Translations under genes and position numbers: made by a program
Assembly (NCBI RefSeq): GCF_012274265.1
Contig: NZ_JAANYY010000002.1
Span: 868,001-932,000, forward strand
DNA from: Sphingopyxis microcysteis
Lineage (GTDB): Bacteria > Pseudomonadota > Alphaproteobacteria > Sphingomonadales > Sphingomonadaceae
Length of the DNA: 64,000 nt
Reading direction: 5' to 3'
The notes under the pieces: model-generated
Database searches by the model: none
Told to the model about the DNA's origin: nothing
What the model saw: the letters and a program-made list of their open reading frames with translations, nothing else
Part shown: positions 39,601 through 46,699 of the stretch, in pieces
How positions within the stretch are numbered: position 1 is the first letter of the stretch
Layout of the letters: every line of letters starts with the position of its first letter

Positions 39601-39774
39601 AAGATTACCGCGCCGTTCCGCCAGCTGCTGACTTCGGCCAAGGGATTTTACGATCCGTCGTTGTTGATCGAACAGAATCTGCCGGCGCTGATGCGCGCCC
39701 AGGAAGAAGCCGAAGCGGCCGCAAAGGCCGGATCCGCCCCCGTTCAGCCTCCAGAAAGCGAGCCCATGCGATGA
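36607..39774 (+). CDS. ydbH: YdbH-family AsmA-like intermembrane lipid transport protein
   Basis: A 1055-residue protein with one N-terminal membrane helix (LTAGAVIVVIAGVWIA) and a very long periplasmic beta-rich region. Its C-terminal part (about residues 750-960) matches the YdbH domain. YdbH belongs with TamB and YhdP to the AsmA-like proteins that bridge the periplasm and move phospholipids to the outer membrane in E. coli. The next two genes are YnbE and YdbL types, confirming the operon. The GTG at 36607 sits about 11 bp after GAGG; a TTG at 36586 is possible. Confidence 0.87.
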   Translation: MSDADQSLKPRWRHRTLLFKKRWLTAGAVIVVIAGVWIAREPIADRFISDELGSRGVPAQYRIDAIGFRSERLSNVVIGDPENPDLTAKKVEVLLGYGWSGPYVTEIRAEGVRLYGRFSGGRLSFGALDKFRDPTSTDPFALPDLTVVLRDARARVDTPWGNVGAALNGGGNLRRDFTGKLALVAPRVSAAGCNGEGVSFYGTLLVRDVRAQLVGPLRGQSLSCDKGDVTAASPQVVLDLSLSEDLQSWKGEADASVAKLIAGSVEADRLGVLARFEGNAAATKLDINAAMARVRGSDFTAQTVNVDAQGVVGRSAPKLDGQIRFARASGSAAMRRALTDGARNLDETPLGPLAAKAGAAVSRMLADVGGSAAFALAGEGNLARIDLIAPRLTSASGARFTGSADSRISYGYGAPQPTVVAAGRWRFGGGDLPAGSLNLDRRSDGSMTGVANFDPYQAGTARLALAPVRFSGDRSGLLRFATRADVSGPLAGGRIDRLSVPLSGFLAPTGALALDGGCSRVSADRAVISGFQIGRSAIDLCSRPGAPLLSAGPDGLRGQIRIPGINLRGTSGDSPFAVTSGPANVDLTTMRWSLALADFRLGEGESVTRFSAGTISGRSTAQGMAGDLRDASARIGAVPLNMSEITGGWRWADGALTLDGGLLLTDAAPEARFAPLISNDASLRLADGRIDAKAAFSERTTGTKILDAIIRHRLADGSGSADLVVKELRFDERFQPDQLTNLALGVVANVRGSVVGDGRIEWTAEGVTSRGTFATADASLAAAFGPVSGLTSTLTFDDLIGLRSAPGQIAKIKEINPGIPVLDGEIEYQLLGDNRVRVEGGSWPFAGGQLLLHPTTLDFGAEQTRRLSFDIVGVDAAVFLQSFGFENINATGKFDGTLPVEFSGLGGRIVGGRIDSRAGGGTLAYVGELSNRNLGAIANFAFGALRSLKYDDLTIILNGDLDGEMVTDIRFGGVGQGEGATRNFLTNAVARIPLVFNVKITAPFRQLLTSAKGFYDPSLLIEQNLPALMRAQEEAEAAAKAGSAPVQPPESEPMR

Positions 39775-39986
39775 ACATCACGAAGACAGGAGCAAGGAGG
39801 CTGGCCAAAACGGCACGCAAGCTGGCGGTTCTGATCGGCGCAGCGGCTTTGACCGGTTGCGTGCAGATCGAAACGCCCGACAAGCCGATCGAAATCAACC
39901 TGAACATCAACATTCGTCAGGAAGTGGTGTACAGGCTTGATGGCGATGCCAAAAAGCTCATCGAGCAGAATAGCGAGATATTCTGA
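39771..39986 (+). CDS. ynbE: YnbE-like lipoprotein
   Basis: A 71-residue lipoprotein with a lipobox AALTGC (Cys about residue 30) and a mature part IEINLNINIRQEVVYRLDGD, the YnbE signature. In E. coli YnbE sits in the outer membrane and continues the beta-sheet groove of YdbH. Its start overlaps the ydbH stop by ATGA, so the two are coupled. Confidence 0.9.
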   Translation: MNITKTGARRLAKTARKLAVLIGAAALTGCVQIETPDKPIEINLNINIRQEVVYRLDGDAKKLIEQNSEIF

Positions 39987-40405
39987 TGACAGGGAATGAA
40001 CAGATGCGTTTGAAGATGTGGAAACCCACCGGGCTGGCGCTGGCCGCGATCGCGGCGACCGCCGCTGTTGCCCTCGCGGTGCCGTCGGCGATGGCGCAGC
40101 GCGATCCCGCTTATGCAGCCGCCCGCGCCGCGGGCCAGATCGGCGAACAGCCCGACGGCTATCTCGGCTTTGCCAGCCCGCCGACCCCGGCAATCCGCGC
40201 GTTGGTGCAGGATCTGAATATCAAGCGGAAGGCCGCCTATACCGAGCGCGCGCAAGCAACGGGCAGCACCGTTGAACAATTCGCCTTTACCAGCGGTTGC
40301 AACCTGATCGCGAACACCAAGCCGGGTGAGAAATATCAGGCGCCCGACGGGCGTTGGCTGACGCGCGACGATAGCCCGCCGGTGCGCAACGCCAGCTGCC
40401 CCTGA
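39986..40405 (+). CDS. ydbL: YdbL-family (DUF1318) periplasmic protein
   Basis: A 139-residue protein with a signal peptide (MWKPTGLALAAIAATAAVALA, cleaved after AMA-Q). The mature domain has GQIGEQPDGYLG, LVQDLNIKRKAAYTERA and PGEKYQAPDGRW, the DUF1318 pattern. YdbL modulates YdbH-YnbE assembly in E. coli. Its start shares one base with the ynbE stop (TGATG). A second possible start lies at 40004. The operon ends at the terminator 37 bp downstream. Confidence 0.9.
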   Translation: MTGNEQMRLKMWKPTGLALAAIAATAAVALAVPSAMAQRDPAYAAARAAGQIGEQPDGYLGFASPPTPAIRALVQDLNIKRKAAYTERAQATGSTVEQFAFTSGCNLIANTKPGEKYQAPDGRWLTRDDSPPVRNASCP

Positions 40406-40441
40406 GGCACAACATCGTTCAAGGGCGCCCGCGAGCGCCAC

Positions 40442-40475
40442 ATGCCGCCGCGCCCCTAAACGCGGCGGCATTTTT
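40442..40475 (+). terminator. Rho-independent terminator of the ydbH operon
   Basis: An 11-bp perfect GC-rich stem (40442-40452 with 40461-40471), an 8-base loop and a run of five T (40471-40475). It lies 37 bp after ydbL and ahead of the ATP synthase promoter. Confidence 0.9.
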
Positions 40476-40494
40476 GTGCACTTGCGCACAAGCA

Positions 40495-40523
40495 TTGACT
40501 TCATCGGGCGTCATTCCTAAACG
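40495..40523 (+). promoter_or_regulatory. Putative housekeeping promoter of the atp operon
   Basis: TTGACT (40495-40500), a 17-bp spacer and TAAACG (40518-40523) resemble an alphaproteobacterial sigma-70 promoter. It sits between the upstream terminator and atpI, giving a leader of about 85 bases. The -10 match is only fair. Confidence 0.45.
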
Positions 40524-40542
40524 GACCGCGCCTTAGGGGTCT

Positions 40543-40580
40543 CCCGATTTTTCGGGCCTTTTTTCGCAGGCGGAATCGGG
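40543..40580 (+). promoter_or_regulatory. Possible attenuator in the atp leader
   Basis: A short stem CCCGA/TCGGG (40543-40556) with a T loop is followed by CC and six T (40559-40564), like a weak terminator. The 7-base CCCGATT at 40543-40549 can pair instead with AATCGGG at 40574-40580, so two structures exclude each other. Regulation is inferred, not shown. Confidence 0.35.
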
Positions 40581-40614
40581 GCTTTCCGGTTCTGTTTCAG
40601 GAGGATGGCGGAAA

Positions 40615-40935
40615 ATGACGGGGAACGGCAGCGATCCGGAACTTGGCTCAGAGGATTCGCGCCTGGTCTCGCTCAACGAGCGATTGGACCGGGCCGAAGC
40701 CGCAGAGGCAAAGCGGACCGCGGTGAACGCCGGACCGGAATCCGATGCCAACTATCGGCTCGGCAACCGCGTTCTGGCCGAACTGCTGGGCGGTTTGATC
40801 GGCGGCGCATTGTTTGGCTGGCTGATCGACCGCTTCGCGGAAACGTCACCCTGGGGTCTGTTGGTGATGTTGTTCATGGGCATAATCGTGGCCTTTCGGA
40901 ACATCATTCGCCTGTCAAAGACGCCACGCAACTAG
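40615..40935 (+). CDS. atpI: AtpI/AtpZ-type ATP synthase accessory protein
   Basis: A 106-residue protein with an N-terminal charged part and two membrane helices (LGNRVLAELLGGLIGGALFG and SPWGLLVMLFMGIIVAF). It matches the AtpI family that heads F-type ATPase operons and assists c-ring assembly or ion uptake. The start follows AGGAGG (40599-40604). It opens the F0 operon. Confidence 0.88.
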   Translation: MTGNGSDPELGSEDSRLVSLNERLDRAEAAEAKRTAVNAGPESDANYRLGNRVLAELLGGLIGGALFGWLIDRFAETSPWGLLVMLFMGIIVAFRNIIRLSKTPRN

Positions 40936-41002
40936 CGAGGCGCGCCAGATATTTTCAGCGGGACGGCGCATTCGCCGCCTCGCCAGACGCGTGGAGTGAA
41001 GA

Positions 41003-41788
41003 GTGGCGGCGGAATCCGGCAAGATCGACCCGATGCACCAGTTCGAGGTGACCCCGCTCGGCGGCGGTTTCAACCTCGGCGGGCATGAAGTCCTGTTCAC
41101 CAACAGCGCGCTGTGGATGGTGATCGCGGCGATTGCGCTGGGCCTGTTCATGTGGGGCGGCATGCGCCGTCAGCTGGTCCCGGGCCGCTGGCAGGCCGCG
41201 GTCGAAGGCTTCACCGGCTTCATTTCGAACATGATGATGGCGAATATCGGCACCGAAGGCCGCAAATATACGCCCTATGTCTTCTCGCTGTTCATGTTCA
41301 TCCTGTTCTGCAACCTGCTCGGCATGTTGCCGCTGGGCGTGCTGGGGCTTCATCCCTTCACCGTCACCAGCCATATCGCGATCACCGGCGTGCTCGCGCT
41401 GATCAGCTTTGCGATCGTCCTTGTCGTCGGTTTCTGGCGCCATGGCCTCCACTTCTTCTCGCTGTTCGTGCCGCACGGAACGCCGCTGCCGATGATCCCG
41501 ATCATTGCGCCAATCGAGTTCGTGTCGTTCATGGTCCGCCCGTTCAGCCTTGGCCTGCGCCTGTTCGTTGCGATGACCGCGGGTCACGTGCTGCTGAAAG
41601 TGCTGTCGGGCTTTGTCATCAACGGCTTCAACGCCGAAACGCTCTGGCTCGGTTCGATCGTGTCGGTGCTCAGTTTCATCCTGATGATCGGGATCAGCGC
41701 GCTTGAGCTGCTGGTGGCCGGAATCCAGGCTTATGTTTTCGCCCTGTTGACCTCGCTGTACATCAACGACGCGGTCAACCTTCACTAA
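41003..41788 (+). CDS. atpB: ATP synthase F0 subunit a
   Basis: A 261-residue subunit with 5-6 helices. The essential Arg lies in FMVRPFSLGLRLFVAMTAGH, the proton half-channel helix, and the C-terminal helix ends AYVFALLTSLYINDAV. It conducts protons past the c-ring. A GTG start at 41003 follows GGAG (40993-40996). Confidence 0.96.
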   Translation: MAAESGKIDPMHQFEVTPLGGGFNLGGHEVLFTNSALWMVIAAIALGLFMWGGMRRQLVPGRWQAAVEGFTGFISNMMMANIGTEGRKYTPYVFSLFMFILFCNLLGMLPLGVLGLHPFTVTSHIAITGVLALISFAIVLVVGFWRHGLHFFSLFVPHGTPLPMIPIIAPIEFVSFMVRPFSLGLRLFVAMTAGHVLLKVLSGFVINGFNAETLWLGSIVSVLSFILMIGISALELLVAGIQAYVFALLTSLYINDAVNLH

Positions 41789-41829
41789 GTTACGTTTATT
41801 TTCAAACGATTATACCAAGGAGTAATATA

Positions 41830-42057
41830 ATGGACGCAGAAGCAGCAAAGCTGATCGGTGCCGGTCTGGCAGCCATTGGTGCCGGCATGGCCGCCATCGG
41901 CGTGGGCAACGTGTTCGGCAGCTTCCTCGAAAGCGCGCTGCGCAACCCGGCAGCCGCCGACGGCCAGCAGGGCCGCCTGTTCATCGGCTTCGCCGCTGCC
42001 GAACTTCTCGGCCTGCTGGCGTTCGTCGTTGCGATGATCCTGCTGTTCGTCGTCTGA
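41830..42057 (+). CDS. atpE: ATP synthase F0 subunit c
   Basis: A 75-residue hairpin of two helices. The first is LIGAGLAAIGAGMAAIGVG, and the second carries the proton-binding Glu in FAAAELLGLLAFVVAM. The conserved polar loop is ESALRNPAA. It forms the rotating c-ring. It is followed by a strong hairpin before atpF'. Confidence 0.97.
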   Translation: MDAEAAKLIGAGLAAIGAGMAAIGVGNVFGSFLESALRNPAAADGQQGRLFIGFAAAELLGLLAFVVAMILLFVV

Positions 42058-42074
42058 TCCGACGATCGGGTAGC

Positions 42075-42095
42075 GCCGACCCCCGCGGGGTCGGC
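42075..42095 (+). other. Stable hairpin between atpE and atpF'
   Basis: A 9-bp perfect GC-rich stem (42075-42083 with 42087-42095) with a 3-base loop lies 18 bp after atpE. No T run follows directly. It could protect or end part of the transcript so that more subunit c than b is made, which the c-ring needs; this is inference. Confidence 0.55.
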
Positions 42096-42136
42096 CTTCC
42101 CATGCAGGTTTTTCAGTAAGTTAAGGCTCGCCTTCC

Positions 42137-42637
42137 ATGCCTCAAATAGCCCAGCTCACCGCTGACAACTGGTATCTTGCCTCGCAGCTCTTCTGGCTGC
42201 TGGTCGTCTTCGCCGGGATTTACCTGGTGATCGGCCGCGGGATGCTGCCCAAGATCGAAGCGACGGTGGACGCCCGTGACCGCAAGGTTGCCGACGATCT
42301 GGCTGCCGCCAAGGCGGCGCACGCCGCCGCGGACAATCTGGAAGAAAGCTATCGCCAGCAGAGCGACGCAAGCCGTGCTGCTGCGCAAAAGGCGGTGGCT
42401 GCCGCCAAGGACAAGGCCGCAAAGGACGCCGAAAAGCGTCTGGCCAAGGTCGACGCCGAACTCAGCGAGAAGCTGGCTGCAGCGGAAGCCGGGGTTGCAG
42501 CGGCGCGCAAATCGGCGATGGCGGAAATCGAATCGGTCGCGGCCGACGCAGCGGGCGACCTGGTCGCCAAGCTGTCGGGCGTAAAGGTTGCTGCGGCGGA
42601 CGCCAAGGCAGCGGTGAAGGCGGTGCTCCATGGCTAA
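42137..42637 (+). CDS. atpF': ATP synthase F0 subunit b' (peripheral stalk)
   Basis: A 166-residue protein with one N-terminal helix (WYLASQLFWLLVVFAGIYLVI) and a long Ala/Lys/Glu-rich coiled coil. It is the first of two b-type genes and has the PKIEATVDARDRKVADDLAAA pattern of b'. Together b and b' form the heterodimeric stalk of alphaproteobacteria and plastids. Its end overlaps atpF by 8 bp. Confidence 0.92.
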   Translation: MPQIAQLTADNWYLASQLFWLLVVFAGIYLVIGRGMLPKIEATVDARDRKVADDLAAAKAAHAAADNLEESYRQQSDASRAAAQKAVAAAKDKAAKDAEKRLAKVDAELSEKLAAAEAGVAAARKSAMAEIESVAADAAGDLVAKLSGVKVAAADAKAAVKAVLHG

Positions 42638-43157
42638 TCTGACGCTGATTTTTGCCGAAGGCGCCGCTCCGACCGCGTTCGGGATGGACGCAACGGTCTG
42701 GGTCTCGATCGCGATGCTCGTTTTCCTGGGCATCCTGATCTGGAAGGGCGTTCCGGGCGCGATCGGCGCCATGCTCGACAAGCGGATTGCCGAGATTTCG
42801 AAGCAATTGAACGAAGCCGAAGCGCTGCGTCTCGACGCCGAATCGCTGAAGGCTGAGTATGAAGCGAAACTGGCGACGGCGACGAAGGAAGCCGACGACA
42901 TGCGCACGCGTGCCGAGGCCGAAGCCGAAGCGGTGATCGCCAAGGCGAAAGCCGACGCCACCGCGCTGATCGGACGCCGCAAGCAGATGGCCGAAGATCG
43001 TATCGCTGCTGCCGAAGCCGGCGCACTCGCCGAAGTCCGCGCAGCGACGGCCAAGGCGGCGACCGCCGCCGCAGCGGCGCTGATCGCCGAAAAGCATGAC
43101 GCCAACGCCGACAAGGCGCTGGTCGATCACGCCATTGCGAGCGTCGCGAAGGGCTGA
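42630..43157 (+). CDS. atpF: ATP synthase F0 subunit b (peripheral stalk)
   Basis: A 175-residue protein with one N-terminal helix (VWVSIAMLVFLGILIW) and a long coiled coil (MLDKRIAEISKQLNEAEALR). It pairs with b' to hold F1 against the membrane sector. F1 genes atpHAGDC are not in the window, as usual for this class. The operon ends at the terminator 27 bp downstream. Confidence 0.94.
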   Translation: MANLTLIFAEGAAPTAFGMDATVWVSIAMLVFLGILIWKGVPGAIGAMLDKRIAEISKQLNEAEALRLDAESLKAEYEAKLATATKEADDMRTRAEAEAEAVIAKAKADATALIGRRKQMAEDRIAAAEAGALAEVRAATAKAATAAAAALIAEKHDANADKALVDHAIASVAKG

Positions 43158-43183
43158 TTGTCCGGACATTGCCGAATACAGAG

Positions 43184-43209
43184 CGCCCGCGGATTTCCGC
43201 GGGCGTTTT
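43184..43209 (+). terminator. Rho-independent terminator of the atp operon
   Basis: A 9-bp perfect GC stem (43184-43192 with 43197-43205), a 4-base loop and TTTT at 43206-43209, 27 bp after atpF. Confidence 0.9.
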
Positions 43210-43266
43210 GCTGGATGTGGACCGCGCGACTGCTGGCGACTGGAAGCAGCCGTTCAATCCAGTCCC

Positions 43267-43345
43267 CGTTCCTATCGAGCGAAGTCGAGATACGCGTGGC
43301 TTGGCGTGGGCCTTCGGCATGTCTCGACTTCGCTCGACACGAACG
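43267..43345. repeat. Inverted repeat element, family B copy 3
   Basis: Arms 43267-43291 and 43321-43345 (25 bp, three mismatches) are closely like the copy at 31536-31615. It lies in the 270-bp gap after the atp terminator, before the convergent SDR gene. Confidence 0.83.
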
Positions 43346-43427
43346 GAGGTAGGAGATGATCGGGAAGCCACCCGACGCTCGACATTCCGTCCATGGACAG
43401 CTTGGCTTTGGCAAACGCCTTCCTGCC

Positions 43428-44147
43428 TCAGAACTTTATCATGATCCGCCGCGCCAGAGCCGGTGAGATGCTGTGGACCAGCTGCAAAATCTTTACCATG
43501 CCGACGTTGATCTCGGCCTTGCCGGTGCGGATGCCGTGGACGATTTCGGCGGCACAGTCGTGGGCGCTCATTTTCTTGCCGCTGCGGCCCGCGGTCAGGT
43601 TGGTTTCGACGACGGGCGGTAACGCCTCGATCACACGGACATTGCTGTCCTTGAGCAAGTGACGGATCGCCTGGGTGTAACTCCGGAGCCCGGCCTTGGT
43701 GGCGCAATAGATCGCACCGCCGGCGCGCGGCGCAATCGCAAGGCCCGAGGTGACGTTCACGATCGTCGCCTCGCGCTGGGCGCGCAGCGCCGGGAGCAGG
43801 CGGGTGCAAAGCGCGATCGGGGCGTCGAGGTTGGTTCGGATGCACAATTCGGCGCTGCCCAGCGTCCCGGCGTCCTCAAGCTCATATTCGCTGCCGATCC
43901 CGGCATTGTTGACGAGTATGGCGAGCGGTTTCCCCGCTACGCCCGTCACGACGGCATCGACCCCAGCGGCGGTCGACAGGTCGCCAGCGATCGTGTCGAA
44001 TCCCAGCGCCGCCATCGCTTGAAGCTTTTCCGCCGAGCGCCCCGTGACGATGACATCGGCGCCGAGCCCCTGCAATTGCAGCGCGATCTCGCGCCCGATG
44101 CCGTCGCTCCCGCCGGTGACTAGCGCCAGTTTGCCGCGTAACTCCAT
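43428..44147 (-). CDS. SDR family short-chain dehydrogenase
   Basis: A 239-residue Rossmann enzyme of the classical SDR type. The cofactor loop is LVTGGSDGIGREIA, the structural motif is NNAGIG, the catalytic Ser lies in IVNVTSGLAI, and Tyr/Lys in YCATKAGL. The cofactor residue pattern (GRSAEKL) suggests NADP(H). The substrate is unknown. The start at 44147 (MELRGK) follows GGGATGGG; an ATG at 44156 is three codons upstream. It is divergent from uvrC. Confidence 0.86.
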   Translation of the reverse strand: MELRGKLALVTGGSDGIGREIALQLQGLGADVIVTGRSAEKLQAMAALGFDTIAGDLSTAAGVDAVVTGVAGKPLAILVNNAGIGSEYELEDAGTLGSAELCIRTNLDAPIALCTRLLPALRAQREATIVNVTSGLAIAPRAGGAIYCATKAGLRSYTQAIRHLLKDSNVRVIEALPPVVETNLTAGRSGKKMSAHDCAAEIVHGIRTGKAEINVGMVKILQLVHSISPALARRIMIKF

Positions 44148-44215
44148 AAGACCCATCCCATGTTTTACCCCGCACACTATGGCGGGTCGTATCACCTTCG
44201 CCTACATGCAAAATC

Positions 44216-46150
44216 ATGGCCCGCCCGAACGCTCCTGACCGATTCAATGAAGAGAAGGCGACCTATGTCGTGCGCGGCGGCGGCGAGGAGGGCGACAAGC
44301 CCGACCTCGAGCGCGGGGCCGAGGCGATCCGCAGCGTCGTGCGCAAATTGCCGGTGCGTCCGGGCGTTTACCGCATGCTCGATGCGCGCGGCGACGTGCT
44401 GTATGTGGGGAAGGCGCGCGCGCTCAAGAACCGGGTGACCAATTATACCCAGGTCGCGCGGCTGCCGCAGCGGCTCCAGCGCATGGTGTCCCAGACGCGC
44501 GCGATGGAGATCGTCACGACCACCAGCGAGGCCGAGGCACTATTGCTCGAGGCGCAGCTGATCAAGCGCTACCGCCCGCCGTACAATGTGCTGCTCCGCG
44601 ACGACAAAAGCTTCCCCTTCATCCTGCTGCGCACCGATCATGATTTTCCGCGCGTGCAGAAGCATCGCGGTGCGCGGCGCGCCAAGGGGCGCTATTATGG
44701 CCCGTTCGCGAGCGCGGGTTCGGTGGGGCGCACGCTCAACGCGCTGCAAAAAACCTTTCTGCTGCGCAGCTGCACCGATAGTTTCTTCGCCAATCGCTCG
44801 CGGCCGTGCCTGCTCTATCAGATCAAGCGGTGCAGCGCGCCATGCGTCGACCGCATCGACAAGGCCGATTATGCGGCGCTGGTCGGCGACGCGCAGGACT
44901 TCCTTGAAGGCCGCTCAACCGCAGTGCAGAAGCGGCTAGGCGACGCGATGACCAAGGCCGCCGAAGCGATGGATTATGAGCAGGCCGCGGTGCTGCGTGA
45001 CCGGCTGAAGGCGCTGACCTTCATTCAGGGCAGCCAGTCGGTCCACGCCGACGGGCTGGGCGACGCCGACGTGTTTGCGCTCGCGGCGAAGGGCGGCCAG
45101 CTCTGCATCGCGGGTTTCTTCATCCGCGGCGGGCAGAATTGGGGGCATCGCAGCTTCTTCCCCGCACATGTCGCAGGCGTACCCGAGGGGGAGGTACTCG
45201 AAAGCTTCCTGATGCAATTCTACGAGGGCGTGCCGCCGCCGAAACTGATCCTCGTCGACCGCGAACCCGACGAATGCGCGTTGCTCGCCGAAGCGCTGGG
45301 GGAAGCGGCGGGGCGCAAGGTCGAGATCAGCGTCCCGCAGCGCGGCAACCGCAAGCGTCTGCTCGATCAGGCGGTGCGCAACGCGGGCGAGGAACTCGAC
45401 CGGCGGCTCGCCGAGAGCAGCAGTCAGGCGAAGCTCGGGCGCGAACTCGCCGACCTGTTCGACCTCGACGAACCGCCGCAGCGCATCGAAATCTACGACA
45501 ACAGCCATATTCAGGGGACCAACGCGCTCGGCGCGATGGTCGTCGCGGGCCCGGAGGGCTGGATCAAGGGCGCATACCGCAAGTTCAACATCAAGCGCGC
45601 CGAAACGCAGCCGGGCGACGATTTCGCGATGATGCGCGAGGTGTTCCAGCGCCGCTTCGCGCGCGCGATAGAGGAGGATCCCGAGCGCACGAAGGGCGAA
45701 TGGCCCGACCTGGTGCTGATCGACGGCGGCAAGGGGCAGGTTTCGGCGGTGACCGAGGTTTTCGCCGAACTCGGTATCGACGACCTGCCCTACGTCGGGG
45801 TGGCAAAGGGACCCGATCGCAACGCCGGGCGCGAAACCTTCTACCTGCCCGACGGGCGCGAATTCACGCTGCCGACGAACAATGCGGTGCTGTTCTATAT
45901 CCAGCGGCTTCGCGACGAGGCGCACCGCTTCGCGATCGGCGCGCACCGGGCGAAACGCGCGAAGGCGATGGGCAGCTCGCCGCTCGATGAGGTGCCGGGC
46001 ATCGGCCCGGCGCGCAAGAAGGCGCTGTTGATGCACTTCGGCACCGCGCGCGCGATCAAGGGGGCGAGTCTGGAGGACCTGCAGAAGGCGCCGGGGGTCA
46101 GTGCAGGCGTCGCGCAGGCAGTCTATGATTTCTACAATCCGGGGGGATGA
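44216..46150 (+). CDS. uvrC: UvrABC excinuclease subunit C
   Basis: A 644-residue nuclease that cuts on both sides of a lesion bound by UvrB. The N-terminal GIY-YIG domain shows RPGVYRMLDARGDVLYVGKA, then a Cys-rich and UvrB-binding region (AAEAMDYEQAAVLRDRLKA), an RNase H-like domain with EIYDNSHIQGTNALGAMV and VLIDGGKGQVSAV, and C-terminal helix-hairpin-helix motifs (EVPGIGPARKKALL). It starts about 70 bp from the divergent SDR gene. Confidence 0.95.
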   Translation: MARPNAPDRFNEEKATYVVRGGGEEGDKPDLERGAEAIRSVVRKLPVRPGVYRMLDARGDVLYVGKARALKNRVTNYTQVARLPQRLQRMVSQTRAMEIVTTTSEAEALLLEAQLIKRYRPPYNVLLRDDKSFPFILLRTDHDFPRVQKHRGARRAKGRYYGPFASAGSVGRTLNALQKTFLLRSCTDSFFANRSRPCLLYQIKRCSAPCVDRIDKADYAALVGDAQDFLEGRSTAVQKRLGDAMTKAAEAMDYEQAAVLRDRLKALTFIQGSQSVHADGLGDADVFALAAKGGQLCIAGFFIRGGQNWGHRSFFPAHVAGVPEGEVLESFLMQFYEGVPPPKLILVDREPDECALLAEALGEAAGRKVEISVPQRGNRKRLLDQAVRNAGEELDRRLAESSSQAKLGRELADLFDLDEPPQRIEIYDNSHIQGTNALGAMVVAGPEGWIKGAYRKFNIKRAETQPGDDFAMMREVFQRRFARAIEEDPERTKGEWPDLVLIDGGKGQVSAVTEVFAELGIDDLPYVGVAKGPDRNAGRETFYLPDGREFTLPTNNAVLFYIQRLRDEAHRFAIGAHRAKRAKAMGSSPLDEVPGIGPARKKALLMHFGTARAIKGASLEDLQKAPGVSAGVAQAVYDFYNPGG

Positions 46151-46157
46151 AGATTGA

Positions 46158-46283
46158 GCCCCTCCCCTTCAGGGGAGGGGTTGGGGTGGGGGCCGTCGGC
46201 CTTGCGCAAGGCCGATGGCCCCCACCCGCTGCGACTAGGCAGCATGCTGCCAAGTCTCGCTGCCCTCCCCTGAAGGGGAGGGC
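46158..46283. repeat. Nested palindromic element, family D
   Basis: Outer arms around 46158-46179 and 46263-46283 each hold a CCTCCCC...GGGGAGG palindrome. A central palindrome near 46192-46219 (GCCTTGCGCAAGGC core) and a GGGTGGG / CCCACCC pair fill the rest. It begins 8 bp after the uvrC stop and may terminate its transcript. Confidence 0.75.
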
Positions 46284-46306
46284 TTTGGGTTAGGAAGGGA
46301 CAGGAC

Positions 46307-46699
46307 ATGGATTTTGCAGCCGCCATGCCGCTTGCGGGAACGCTCGGCGTTACGATCCACGAAGGAAGCAAAGAATGCGTCGCGGGCAAGCTGCCCGTGC
46401 GTCCCGAGATCTGCACCGCGGGCCATATCGTCCATGGCGGCGCGATCATGGCCTTCGCCGACTGCCTTGGCGCTGTCGGCGCGTTCCTGACGCTGCCCGA
46501 AGGAGCGCAGGGCACCACGACGATCGAGAGCAAGACCAATTTCCTTGGCGCCGGGCCGGTCGGATCGGTGTTGGTCGGAGAAGCGACGCCGGTGAAGATC
46601 GGCAAGCGGCTGTCGGTCTGGCAGACGCGCATTCGCACCGAGGACGGCGCCGACGTGGCGTTGGTAACGCAGACGCAGATGGTGCTTTGGCCAGCCTGA
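46307..46699 (+). CDS. PaaI-family hotdog thioesterase
   Basis: A 130-residue single hotdog domain with the family motif [17 protein letters not shown] (about residues 43-59), where the Gly-Gly turn and Asp bind and activate the thioester, then [11 protein letters not shown]. It likely hydrolyses an acyl-CoA; the substrate is unknown. Its last 13 bases overlap the presumed recO start. Confidence 0.84.
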   Translation: MDFAAAMPLAGTLGVTIHEGSKECVAGKLPVRPEICTAGHIVHGGAIMAFADCLGAVGAFLTLPEGAQGTTTIESKTNFLGAGPVGSVLVGEATPVKIGKRLSVWQTRIRTEDGADVALVTQTQMVLWPA

